A program made the translations under genes and the position numbers. A stretch of DNA of 64,000 nucleotides, taken from contig NZ_CP107939.1 in the NCBI RefSeq assembly GCF_036046055.1, positions 6,882,001 to 6,946,000 of the forward strand, read 5' to 3'. Shown piece by piece: positions 35,595 through 44,032 of this stretch (positions are counted from its first letter, which is position 1; each line of letters begins with the position of its first letter). Origin of the DNA: Nocardia sp. NBC_00403 (GTDB lineage: Bacteria; Actinomycetota; Actinomycetes; Mycobacteriales; Mycobacteriaceae). The notes beneath the pieces are model-generated. The model was not told the DNA's origin, searched no databases, and worked only from the letters and a program-made list of their open reading frames with translations.

Positions 35595-36368
35595 CTACAC
35601 GTCGCCCGCTGTTGGCGTTGCACCGCACTCGCCGAGGATGCCGTCCAGCAGTGCAGCAAGGCCGAACGCGAACGCGCCGTCCGGATCCGCCGGCGCCTGA
35701 TAGTGCTCGCCCGCGGCGGCCCCGACGCGCGAGGACAGCGGGAACAGCGCCACCGGCATCGCCTGTGTCAGTAGCGGACCGTGCTGCTCCCACCACTGCG
35801 CGTCCGAGAGTTCGGCGGTACTGCGGGTCGCGGCGATGGCCATGCGCGCGTTTCCGGTCGCGAATTCCGACAGCACGGCGATGACCCGGTCCATCGCCAC
35901 ATCCGATAGACCGATTCCGTCTATCGCGCCCAATTGGCGTTCGTAGCGCCGCATTCGGCCGGGGCCGAGCACCAGTCGCCACGGCGGCACCTCGAGCAGC
36001 CACGGATGGTTGATCAGCTCGGTGCGCACTTGGGTGGCGATGGCGGCCATCCGATCGCGCACGGGCATGTCGCCCGGGATGGGCGCGTCCTCGTCGGCCA
36101 CCGCGTCGACCATCAGCACCGCCAGCGCGTCCTTGCTCGGGACATAGGTGTAGAGGCTCATGGGTTTGAGACCGAGTTCGGCGGCGACCGTCCGGATGGA
36201 TACCTTCTCGTAGCCGTCGCGGTCGGCGAGGGCGACCGCGGCGGTAACCACGGCGTCGACGCTGACTGTCTGTTTGGGTCCGCGACCGCCGAGACGCTGC
36301 GGCATGGTGTGCCGCCAGAGCAGGCTGATCAGCTGTTTCGCCTGGTCGGAAGTGGTGCCGTTGGTCAC
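35595..36368 (-). CDS. TetR/AcrR-family transcription regulator
   Basis: A 257-residue regulator. The N-terminal HTH covers about residues 34-80 (VVTAAVALADRDGYEKVSIR, TVAAELGLKPMSLYTYVPSK). The rest is a TetR_C-type ligand-binding domain, as in the MAB_4687 or TetR(D)-like groups. The ligand is unknown. About 30 N-terminal residues precede the HTH. It is divergent from the SNF2 helicase gene, and an imperfect inverted repeat lies between them. Confidence 0.9.
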   Translation of the reverse strand: MTNGTTSDQAKQLISLLWRHTMPQRLGGRGPKQTVSVDAVVTAAVALADRDGYEKVSIRTVAAELGLKPMSLYTYVPSKDALAVLMVDAVADEDAPIPGDMPVRDRMAAIATQVRTELINHPWLLEVPPWRLVLGPGRMRRYERQLGAIDGIGLSDVAMDRVIAVLSEFATGNARMAIAATRSTAELSDAQWWEQHGPLLTQAMPVALFPLSSRVGAAAGEHYQAPADPDGAFAFGLAALLDGILGECGATPTAGDV

Positions 36369-36390
36369 GTGCCTCCTCGAAACAAATCCA

Positions 36391-36428
36391 GTACGGTGTA
36401 CGTTGTTACAATACTCCGTACGCCATAC
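36391..36428. promoter_or_regulatory. Candidate TetR operator upstream of SNF2 gene
   Basis: GTACGGTGTACG (36391-36402) and CGTACGCCATAC (36417-36428) form an inverted repeat with two mismatches. Between them TTGTTACAA (36403-36411) is itself palindromic. It sits 22 bases upstream of the TetR start, an ideal place for autoregulation. Confidence 0.5.
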
Positions 36429-36486
36429 GACGAACTAGGGGTGCGCTCTGCCAAGCACACAGGCCACATATCTTCCCGACCGTCAC

Positions 36487-38310
36487 ATGTTCGCGCTGTG
36501 GACCTGGACCGGGCATGCCGTCGGACGCGCACCGGAGGGCGACCACGAGACCATGCGGCTCGCGGTACCGACCGGCGCGCGCGACGCCATCGAGGTCGCG
36601 GACGTCGACTGCGCGCTCGTCGACCCCGAGGATCTGCTCGGTCTGACCATCGAGGGCGCGGGGGCATCCGTCGACGCCTGGCAGGCCGCCCTCCGCCCCA
36701 CCGGCGAGCTGTCGGACCCCGCGGCCACTGCGGGCAACACCACCCACGAGACGTCGGGCCCGCCGGACGCCGCTGCGCCTGCCGCCGCGACACCGCCGAT
36801 CGGACCGGCGCTTCCGATTGCGGCACACGCCGTCCCCGACGCGGTCGGCACGTCGATCTACGCTGCCGAACGCGCGCTGCGCGTGCTGCACGAAACCCGT
36901 TCCATCGTCGCGGAATTGCGTTCCACACTGAAGGCCGAGCTGCGACCGTATCAGGCACGTGGAGTCGGCTGGCTGCACGAGACAGTCGCCGCGCACGGTG
37001 GCGCGGTGCTGGCCGACGAGATGGGGCTCGGCAAGACGGTGCAGACCATCGGCTTCCTACTCGGCCGGGCCTCGGCAGGACCGCAGCTGGTGGTCTGTCC
37101 CACCTCGCTGGTCGGCAACTGGGCGCACGAAATAACCCGGTTCGCGCCGGAGCTACGCCCGGTCGTGTGGCGCGGTGGCGACCTCGCTGCCGAAGCGGGC
37201 GAGGTCATCATCACCGGGTACCCGACGCTGCGCCTGCACGGCGGCGCACTGAACGACCGAACTTGGGCGACAGCAGTTTTCGACGAGGCGCAGGCGCTGA
37301 AGAATCCGCGCACCCAGATCGCCAAGGCGGCACGCGCACTCACCGTCGACGCGCGGGTCGCGCTCACCGGAACCCCGGTCGAGAATCATCTGGAGGAACT
37401 GTTCGCACTACTGAACCTGGTCGCGCCCCGACTGTTCGGGCACCGCACCCAGTTCCGACGCCGGTTCGTGCGGCCGATCCACGAGGGCTCTGCCGCCGCG
37501 GCTGCGCGGCTGCGCAATGCGATCGAACCGGTGGTGCTGGCGCGCAAAAAAACTCAGGTCGCCGCCTCCCTGCCGGCGAAGATCCACAGCGATCTGCTGT
37601 GTGATCTCACCTCGGAACAGGAGACGCTCTACGACCAGTTGCTCGATCGGGCGATCGACGACGGATTCGGCCACGGCGCCCAGCGCCAGAGCCGGGTGCT
37701 CGCGGCACTGACCGCACTCAAACAGGTCTGCAACCACCCCGGACTGATCACCGGCGAGCTCGGCGAGCTGGCAGGTCGCTCCGGCAAGCTCGACCTGTGC
37801 ACCGACATCGTGGCCAACAATCTCGAAACCGGTGATCCGACACTGATATTCACCCAGTACCGGCAGACCGGTGAACTGCTGGTGCGACACCTCGCAGAAC
37901 AGTTCGGGGTGAGCGCGCCGTTCTTCCACGGCGGATTGAAACAGTCGGAACGGGCCGCGATCGTCTCCGGGTTCCAGGCCGAGGACGGACCGCCGGTGCT
38001 GGTGCTGAGCCTGCGTGCGGCGGGCACTGGCCTCACGCTGACGCGCGCCGCCGATGTCATCCACTTCGACCGGTGGTGGAACCCTGCGGTGGAGGCCCAG
38101 GCCTCCGACCGGGTGCACCGGATCGGTCAGACCAGGACCGTCACCATCACCTCCCTCACCTCGGGCACCACCGTCGAGGAGCACATCGCGGGGATGCACG
38201 ACCGCAAGTCCGCGCTCTCGGACCTCGGCGATTCGGCAGGTATCGCCGCACTGGCAAAGCTCGACGACGACCAGCTGGTCGAGATCCTGCGCCGCAAGAG
38301 GGGGAACTGA
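36487..38310 (+). CDS. SNF2-family DEAD/DEAH-box helicase, short form
   Basis: A 607-residue ATP-dependent DNA translocase. Motif I is ADEMGLGKTVQTIGFLLG, motif II FDEAQALKN, motif III ALTGTPVENHLEELF. The second RecA-like lobe has TLIFTQYRQTGELLVRHLAE, LVLSLRAAGTGLTLT, DRWWNPAVEAQASDR and VHRIGQ. Actinobacterial relatives such as HelZ (Rv2101) are about 1000 residues, with a long N-terminal domain. Here only about 150 residues precede the helicase core, including an Ala/Pro-rich linker. The ATG at 36487 gives MFALWTWTGHAVGR. It overlaps the SWIM gene by one base. Confidence 0.92.
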   Translation: MFALWTWTGHAVGRAPEGDHETMRLAVPTGARDAIEVADVDCALVDPEDLLGLTIEGAGASVDAWQAALRPTGELSDPAATAGNTTHETSGPPDAAAPAAATPPIGPALPIAAHAVPDAVGTSIYAAERALRVLHETRSIVAELRSTLKAELRPYQARGVGWLHETVAAHGGAVLADEMGLGKTVQTIGFLLGRASAGPQLVVCPTSLVGNWAHEITRFAPELRPVVWRGGDLAAEAGEVIITGYPTLRLHGGALNDRTWATAVFDEAQALKNPRTQIAKAARALTVDARVALTGTPVENHLEELFALLNLVAPRLFGHRTQFRRRFVRPIHEGSAAAAARLRNAIEPVVLARKKTQVAASLPAKIHSDLLCDLTSEQETLYDQLLDRAIDDGFGHGAQRQSRVLAALTALKQVCNHPGLITGELGELAGRSGKLDLCTDIVANNLETGDPTLIFTQYRQTGELLVRHLAEQFGVSAPFFHGGLKQSERAAIVSGFQAEDGPPVLVLSLRAAGTGLTLTRAADVIHFDRWWNPAVEAQASDRVHRIGQTRTVTITSLTSGTTVEEHIAGMHDRKSALSDLGDSAGIAALAKLDDDQLVEILRRKRGN

Positions 38311-38864
38311 TGGCGGACAACGAATTCGGCTACACCGCCTGGGGCATGGACTGGGTTCGCCTTGCCGAGCCGATACGCCAGACCCGTCCCGAACCACTGC
38401 TCCCCCGAGCCCGCAGCATCGCCCGCAACAACGGCGTCCAGGCCACGATCGAGGGCCGCATCGTCCGCGGCGCCATCCACCGCGGCGGCCAGGCCTCGGT
38501 CACCCACGTCGAGGTGACGCCGCTGCCCCGGGCCGCCGTCACCGCGATCGCGGAGATCATCACCGACCCGACGGTCCTCACCGACGACATGCACCGGGCA
38601 CTCGTTACAGCGAGCGTCGCCACGGCACCCGTGCTCGCAGGCACCGACTGCTCGTGCTCGGCCCGTTCGGCCCGCTGTGTGCACGTCTTGGCGGTGTTCT
38701 ACGAGGTCGCCCGCCGCGTCGACGAGAACCCGCGCCTCGCCCTCGAACTCCAGGGCTATTTCCGGCCGGCCCAGGATGCGGCAGCGACCACAGTGGAAGC
38801 ACCGCGATGGGTGCCGATCAACACCCTCGACCCCGCCGGCTACTTCGGATCGCACCCGAGCTGA
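38310..38864 (+). CDS. SWIM zinc-finger protein
   Basis: A 184-residue protein whose centre carries the SWIM motif C-S-C-SARSAR-C-V-H (DCSCSARSARCVHVLAVFYE). The N-terminus FGYTAWGMDWVRLAEPI and the middle VQATIEGRIVRGAIHRGGQA are typical of the SWIM partners of bacterial SNF2 helicases. It likely binds DNA or the helicase. The ATG shares a base with the helicase stop (TGATG), so they are a translationally coupled pair. Confidence 0.9.
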   Translation: MADNEFGYTAWGMDWVRLAEPIRQTRPEPLLPRARSIARNNGVQATIEGRIVRGAIHRGGQASVTHVEVTPLPRAAVTAIAEIITDPTVLTDDMHRALVTASVATAPVLAGTDCSCSARSARCVHVLAVFYEVARRVDENPRLALELQGYFRPAQDAAATTVEAPRWVPINTLDPAGYFGSHPS

Positions 38865-38945
38865 CGGGATGAGGTCGCGACCTTGGGGATTGCACTCACT
38901 GTCGACGCATGAACCCGAAGACTCGCGGGGTGCCGTCGCCGATCT

Positions 38946-39521
38946 TCACGGGGTTCCTGGCCGATGGGCACGGAATCGGAAACTGCCTGCGCCGGTGTCG
39001 ATCTCGATATCGGTGAAGCCGACCCTGGCGAGACGCTCCGCGGCATCTTGCGGGGGCACCGGCAGGCAGGTGTCGCCCAGGTGCATCAGGCGGAAGACTC
39101 GGGTGTCGAGTCCATCGCTGCCCGCGAACACACCTCCCGGCTGCAGCACCCGGAACGCCTCGGCGAACAGTGCGTCCTGCTGCCGGACCGTCGGGACGTG
39201 GTGCAGCATGGTGAAGCACACCACGGTGTCGAATTCGCGGTCCGGCAGCGGCATTTCAGCGCCGTCGCCCTCGACCACGGTCATCGCGCCGCCGTGCCGG
39301 TCACGCAGGCGGTCGGCCAGTGCGGTGTCGATCTCGAGTCCGGTGAGGGTGCTGGCTCGCTCCAGCAGGGCGCGCACGTTCGCACCGTAGCCGGGGCCGA
39401 TCTCCAGTGCGGAGGAACCGAGTTCGAGACCCGACAGCGCCCACGGAACGATCTTCGTCGCACTGGCCCGCTCCCACATCGCCGACCGGCAGAGGATTCG
39501 GTGGAAGTAATTCATCGCCAT
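38946..39521 (-). CDS. Class I SAM-dependent methyltransferase
   Basis: A 191-residue methyltransferase of the methyltransf_11 type. SAM motif I is ALEIGPGYGANVRALL, the acidic residue after strand 2 is in LTGLEIDTALADRL, and motif post-I is TVVCFTMLHHVPTV. The N-terminal MAMNYFHRILCRSAMW matches small methyltransferases acting on unknown metabolites. Another open frame continues past the C-terminus (to 38896), so a small frame change near the end is possible. It is not obviously part of an operon. Confidence 0.85.
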   Translation of the reverse strand: MAMNYFHRILCRSAMWERASATKIVPWALSGLELGSSALEIGPGYGANVRALLERASTLTGLEIDTALADRLRDRHGGAMTVVEGDGAEMPLPDREFDTVVCFTMLHHVPTVRQQDALFAEAFRVLQPGGVFAGSDGLDTRVFRLMHLGDTCLPVPPQDAAERLARVGFTDIEIDTGAGSFRFRAHRPGTP

Positions 39522-39575
39522 CAGCTCACGCTAGGGGCGCGCGGGCGCGGCCACGACAGGCTACGGTGACACACT

Positions 39576-40361
39576 GTGTCGCAGAACGGCCAACCTTCGG
39601 TCCTCGGCCGATCCCTGGTGCTCCCGGCCACCGCCGGCGACACCGCGATGGTCTTCGGCGCCCGCGTGCTGCCCGCAGGCCACTGGTTCGACACCCACGA
39701 GCATCCGCAGCATCAAATCGCCTGGGCCGCACGGGGTGTCCTCGTGGTCGAGATCGGCGACGGCCACTGGGTGCTGCCACCCACCCGGGCGCTGTGGATT
39801 CCCGGCAACACCGGGCACCGGACCGGGACCTCCGAGGGGGCCACAATGCACGGCATCTTCGTGGAACCGGACCGGTGTCCGGTCGCCTTCGGCGCGCCGA
39901 CCATGCTGCGGGTCACCCGGCTCCTGCACGAATTGTTCGACCATCTCACCGCACCCGACACTGCCCCCGCGCCACGTCGCCGCGCGGAGGCAGTGGTTTT
40001 CGATCTGCTCGAACCGGTCGAGGTGATCCCGATCGGCGCGCATCCGCCGTCGGATCCACGAGCCAGGCAGGTGGCCGATGCGCTCACCCGTGATCCGGCC
40101 GATGCTCGCACCCTCGGCCAGTTCGCCGTCCACGTGTCCGCCGCGCCGCGCACGCTGGCCAGACTGTTCGTCGCGGAGACCGGAATGAGCTTCGGCCAGT
40201 GGCGAACTCAGATCCGGCTTGCCGCCTCGCTGCCGCCGCTGGCCGCCGGCATGCCGATCGCGCGGATCGCCGGGCGGGTCGGATACTCCACACCGAGTGC
40301 GTATGTTGCGGCGTTCCGGCGCGCCGTCGGCGTATCGCCCGGGCGCTACTTCGCGCGCTGA
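39576..40361 (+). CDS. AraC-family transcription regulator with cupin domain
   Basis: A 261-residue regulator. The N-terminal cupin (HPQHQIAWAARGVLVVEIGD with WVLPPTRALWIPGNTGHRTG) would bind a small effector. The C-terminal half has two HTH units: TLGQFAVHVSAAPRTLARLF and IARIAGRVGYSTPSAYVAAF followed by GVSPGRYF, the AraC signature. The GTG at 39576 (MSQNGQPSVLG) is the likely start. Its stop abuts that of the SDR gene, which is convergent. Confidence 0.9.
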   Translation: MSQNGQPSVLGRSLVLPATAGDTAMVFGARVLPAGHWFDTHEHPQHQIAWAARGVLVVEIGDGHWVLPPTRALWIPGNTGHRTGTSEGATMHGIFVEPDRCPVAFGAPTMLRVTRLLHELFDHLTAPDTAPAPRRRAEAVVFDLLEPVEVIPIGAHPPSDPRARQVADALTRDPADARTLGQFAVHVSAAPRTLARLFVAETGMSFGQWRTQIRLAASLPPLAAGMPIARIAGRVGYSTPSAYVAAFRRAVGVSPGRYFAR

Positions 40362-41102
40362 TCAGGAGTTCGTACCGCCGTCGACGGTGAAGAACGCGCC
40401 GGTGATGCTGCGGCCGGTTTCCCCCGCGAGGAAGGTCACCATTGCGGCAATGTCGTCGGCGGTGCCGAACCGACCGAGCGCGGACAGTTCCCGCTGGTGG
40501 GCGGCATGGTCGCCGTCGGCCGGATTCATGTCCGTGTCGGTCGAGCCCGGCTGCACCAGGTTGACCGTGATGTTGCGCGGACCGAGTTCGCGCGCAAGCG
40601 CTTTGGTGAATCCGTTCAGCGCGGACTTGCTGAGGTTGTACAGCGAAAGCCCACCGAACGGCGCATGCTCGGACAAATTGGTGCCGATGCTGATGATGCG
40701 GCCGCCGTCGGCCATATGCGCCACCGCGGCCTGTGCGCCGACGAAAGCGGCGCGGGCGTGGATGTTGAGCGCGCGGTCGACCTCCGCCACCGTGAACTCC
40801 TCGAACGGTTTGGCCGGGAAGATGCCCGCATTGTTGACCAGCACATCGAGTCCGCCCAGTGCGGCGGCGGTCCGGTCGACGGCGCCCTTGACATCGGCGG
40901 CGTCGGCGCTGTCGGCCTGAATCGCGATGGCCCGGCGACCGAGCGCCTCGATCTCGGCGACCACGGACTTCGCCAGCACATCGGCGCTCTGGTAGGTCAG
41001 TGCCACATCCGCACCGGCGGCGGCCAGCTGCCGCGCGATCGCGGCGCCGATCCCCCTGCTGCCACCGGTCACCAGCGCCACCTTGCCTGTCAGGTTCGAC
41101 AT
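40362..41102 (-). CDS. Short-chain dehydrogenase/reductase (3-oxoacyl reductase-like)
   Basis: A 246-residue classical SDR. The cofactor loop is TGGSRGIGAAIARQL, NNAGIFPAK is the structural motif, and the catalytic residues are Ser in IISIGTN and the Y-x3-K of LYNLSKSAL. The C-terminal AGETGRSITGAFFTVDGG is characteristic of FabG-like NAD(P)H oxidoreductases. The substrate is unknown. The ATG at 41102 has GGAG just upstream. It is divergent from a TetR gene and probably repressed by it. Confidence 0.92.
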   Translation of the reverse strand: MSNLTGKVALVTGGSRGIGAAIARQLAAAGADVALTYQSADVLAKSVVAEIEALGRRAIAIQADSADAADVKGAVDRTAAALGGLDVLVNNAGIFPAKPFEEFTVAEVDRALNIHARAAFVGAQAAVAHMADGGRIISIGTNLSEHAPFGGLSLYNLSKSALNGFTKALARELGPRNITVNLVQPGSTDTDMNPADGDHAAHQRELSALGRFGTADDIAAMVTFLAGETGRSITGAFFTVDGGTNS

Positions 41103-41116
41103 TGTCGCTCCTCCAA

Positions 41117-41198
41117 TTTCTGTGTCGATCAGTACATAAATAGCTAAGCGCATACCCCGGTCCGCGTCAAGGGGTATATTTAACGATCGACACAGAAA
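41117..41198. promoter_or_regulatory. 14-bp inverted repeat between SDR and TetR genes
   Basis: TTTCTGTGTCGATC (41117-41130) and GATCGACACAGAAA (41185-41198) are perfect inverse copies, 54 bases apart, each next to one of the divergent start codons. The intervening sequence is AT-rich (AGTACATAAATAGCTAAG) and suits promoters. It probably forms a pair of operators for the TetR protein. Confidence 0.6.
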
Positions 41199-41208
41199 GG
41201 AGACCGCC

Positions 41209-41826
41209 ATGGCGACTCGTGGACGCCCACGTGCTTTCGACCGCACCGAAGCATTACGACGCGCCATGGAGGTGTTCTGGGAGCACGGCTACGAAGGTTC
41301 GTCGATGAGCGACCTCACCTCCGCGATGGGCATCAACTCACCGAGCCTGTACGCCGCATTCGGCGGTAAGGAAGCACTGTTCCGCGAGGCCATCTCGCTC
41401 TACGGGCAAACCGAAGGCGGCTACACCGACCACGCCCTGCGCGAGGAATCAACCGCCCGCGCCGGCATCGAGGCGATGCTGCGCGACAACGCGGTCGCCT
41501 ACACCGTCGAGGACAAGCCGCACGGCTGCATGGTCGTGCTCGCGGGCTCCACCTACACCACCCGCAACGAGAGTGTGCGCGACTTCCTCATCGAAAAGCG
41601 GCGCGAGACAACCGAAAACATCCGCAGACGGCTCGATCGCGGTGTCGCCGAAGGCGATCTGGCCCCGACTGCCGACACCGCCGCACTGGCCAGCTTCTAT
41701 ACGACGGTCCTCTACGGGCTATCCATCCAGGCCCGCGACCGTGCCGATCTGGCCGAGCTGACACGGTCGATCGACTGTGCCATGGCGGCCTGGCCCGCCG
41801 ACATCTCGGTGCCGAGCGCGCCATGA
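41209..41826 (+). CDS. TetR-family transcription regulator
   Basis: A 205-residue regulator. The HTH is at about residues 10-55 (FDRTEALRRAMEVFWEHGYE, GSSMSDLTSAMGINSPSLYA, AFGGKEALF), a pattern of the AcrR/NemR-like group. A C-terminal TetR domain follows (RDFLIEKRRETTENIRRRL). AAAGGAGA precedes the ATG at 41209. It is divergent from the SDR gene, its presumed target, with a long inverted repeat between them. Confidence 0.93.
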   Translation: MATRGRPRAFDRTEALRRAMEVFWEHGYEGSSMSDLTSAMGINSPSLYAAFGGKEALFREAISLYGQTEGGYTDHALREESTARAGIEAMLRDNAVAYTVEDKPHGCMVVLAGSTYTTRNESVRDFLIEKRRETTENIRRRLDRGVAEGDLAPTADTAALASFYTTVLYGLSIQARDRADLAELTRSIDCAMAAWPADISVPSAP

Positions 41827-41839
41827 AGGACGCTCCGAA

Positions 41840-42085
41840 CTACAGGCGCGGATCGTGCATCAGCCGAAAGCTGTGCAGCGCAGTCGAATCGCCGATCGCG
41901 GTGAACTCCCGGCCGACCACCTCGACCGCCGAGATATCGCAGTCGTCGGCGATGTCCTCGACCGACAGCCGCATCGGCCGATCGGCACGATGCCACGGCG
42001 TCACCGCGTACGCGGCATCCTCGACCGCCAGCATCACCCAGAGCGGAATGCGGCCGTCGGGCAGAACTCGGTAGTTGCGTGACAC
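41840..42085 (-). CDS. 81-residue hypothetical protein
   Basis: I do not recognise this protein. It starts MSRNYRVLPDGRIPLWVMLA (GTG at 42085) and is mixed alpha/beta with no metal or membrane motif; the end is ALHSFRLMHDPRL. It begins six bases after the SF2 helicase stop, so it is likely co-translated with it. Codon use looks like that of its neighbours. Confidence 0.6.
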   Translation of the reverse strand: MSRNYRVLPDGRIPLWVMLAVEDAAYAVTPWHRADRPMRLSVEDIADDCDISAVEVVGREFTAIGDSTALHSFRLMHDPRL

Positions 42086-42091
42086 CCGGCG

Positions 42092-43864
42092 CTACTTCCT
42101 CCGCAGCGCCGCGATGCGCTCGACCAGCTGATCCGTTGTAGCCAAAGCTGTTGGCGGGCCACCACATTCGCGGCGCAGCTCGCCATGGATGACGCCGTGC
42201 GGTTTGTTGGTGCGGTGATGGTGCATAGCGACGAGACTGTTGAGCTCGCGGCGCAGCTCGCCGAGCCGGTCGGCCGTCGCGACTCGCTGCGCCGCGCTGG
42301 CGACCTGCGGGCCAGGGTCGGGGGTGCTCGACTCGCCGCGCTCGGCGATCTGTCTGGACTGGCGATCGCGCAACAACGCCCGCATCTGATCGGCGTCGAG
42401 CAGACCAGGGATGCCGAGATAGTCCGCCTCCTCGGCACTACCCGCGATGGTGGCGGTGCCGAACGAAGAACCCTCGTAGATCACCTGATCGAGCTCGGCG
42501 TCGGCGGCCAGGGCGACAAACGGCTTCTCGTCCTCGCCCGGCTCGTCCTTCTGCTTGTTGGCATCGATCAGCAGCTCGTCGTCGAGGCCGTCTTTCTCCC
42601 GATGCGGCTTGCCGATGACGTGGTCGCGCTGCAACTCCAGCTGCGCGGCCAGATCCAGCAGCACCGGCACCGAGGGCAAGAACACGCTCGCGGTCTCACC
42701 CGGCTTGCGTGCGCGCACGAAGCGGCCGACAGCCTGGGCAAAGTACAACGGGGTCGAGGCGCTCGTGGCGTACACGCCGACCGCGAGGCGCGGCACGTCG
42801 ACGCCCTCGGACACCATCCGCACCGCGACCATCCACGGCTGGGTGTTATTGCTGAACTCGGCGATCCGCTTCGAGGAGTCGGGATCATCCGACAACACCA
42901 CCGCGGGCCGCTCCCCCGAGATGTGCTCCAGCAGTTCGGCATAGTCGCGGGCGCGCTCCTGATCGGTGGCGATCACCAACCCGCCCGCGTCGGGCATGCC
43001 GGAGGTGCGCTTCTGCCGCAGGCGGGTGTCGGCGGCGCGCAGCACCGCGGAAATCCAGTCGCCGGCCGGGTCCAGCGCGGTACGCCAGGCGCGTGCGGTG
43101 TGCTCGGCGCTCAGCGGCTCGCCGAGGCGCGCGGTGTATTCCTCGCCCGCACTGTCGCGCCAGTGTGCCTCGCCGGAGTACGCGAGGAACACCACCGGCC
43201 GCACCACGCCGTCGGCGAGCGCCTCGGCGTAACCGTAGGCGTGGTCGGCGCGCGAACGCGGGAACCCACCCTCGTCGGGTTCATAGGTGACGAACGGGAT
43301 CTGACTGTCGTCGCTGCGGAATGGGGTACCGGTCAGCGCGAGTCTTCGGGTGGCATCGCCATAAGCCTCGGCGGCCGCGTCACCCCAGGTCTTGGCGTCG
43401 CCCGCATGGTGGATCTCATCGAGAATCACCAGGGTCTTGCGGTTCTCGGTGCGCACCCGATGTCGGGAAGGATGCGAGGCAACCTGCGCGTAGGTGACCA
43501 CGACACCGTGGTAGTCACCGGAGGTGCCGCCCGTCGCGTTGGAGAATCGCGAATCCAGCGCGATGCCGACCCGGTTCGCGGCCTGCGCCCACTGGTGCTT
43601 CAGGTGCTCGGTCGGCGCGACGACGGTGATCTGGTCGACGGTGCGGTCGGCGAGCAACTCTGCGGCGACCCGCAGTGCGAAGGTGGTCTTACCCGCACCG
43701 GGGGTAGCCACCGCGAGAAAGTCCCGAGGCTTGGTCGTCAGATATTTCGTCAGTGCGCGACGCTGCCACGCACGGAGCGAACCACCTGAAACCGTGGCGC
43801 TCGATGCTTCCGAATCGCCCGGCGTTTCCGCTTCTCCCGCCACAGCGGCGCCCGACCCAGTCAC
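42092..43864 (-). CDS. DEAD/DEAH-box helicase (SF2)
   Basis: A 590-residue superfamily 2 helicase. Motif I is ATPGAGKTTFALRVA, motif II DEIHHAGD, motif III ALTGTPFRSDDSQIP. The second RecA domain has VRMVSEGVDVPRLAVGVYAT and FAQAVGRFVRARK. It resembles XPB/RAD25-like or type III restriction-subunit helicases found in actinobacteria, without a nuclease domain. The C-terminal 150 residues are charged and helical. No methylase or restriction gene is near, so a repair or RNA role is as likely. A small unknown gene follows it. Confidence 0.88.
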   Translation of the reverse strand: MTGSGAAVAGEAETPGDSEASSATVSGGSLRAWQRRALTKYLTTKPRDFLAVATPGAGKTTFALRVAAELLADRTVDQITVVAPTEHLKHQWAQAANRVGIALDSRFSNATGGTSGDYHGVVVTYAQVASHPSRHRVRTENRKTLVILDEIHHAGDAKTWGDAAAEAYGDATRRLALTGTPFRSDDSQIPFVTYEPDEGGFPRSRADHAYGYAEALADGVVRPVVFLAYSGEAHWRDSAGEEYTARLGEPLSAEHTARAWRTALDPAGDWISAVLRAADTRLRQKRTSGMPDAGGLVIATDQERARDYAELLEHISGERPAVVLSDDPDSSKRIAEFSNNTQPWMVAVRMVSEGVDVPRLAVGVYATSASTPLYFAQAVGRFVRARKPGETASVFLPSVPVLLDLAAQLELQRDHVIGKPHREKDGLDDELLIDANKQKDEPGEDEKPFVALAADAELDQVIYEGSSFGTATIAGSAEEADYLGIPGLLDADQMRALLRDRQSRQIAERGESSTPDPGPQVASAAQRVATADRLGELRRELNSLVAMHHHRTNKPHGVIHGELRRECGGPPTALATTDQLVERIAALRRK

Positions 43865-44032
43865 GCAGAAGACCCTACTGGCCCGGTAGGGCGTGTCGCC
43901 AAACCGACGCGGCCGAGGCGACCGGCATCACATATCGACCCTGGAGTTCCCGCCGCGTTCACCTGCCGCACGCCGACACATTGCACCGTCGAAGCGGTGC
44001 CGAACCGACTTGTGCGCGATGCTGTAGAGACC

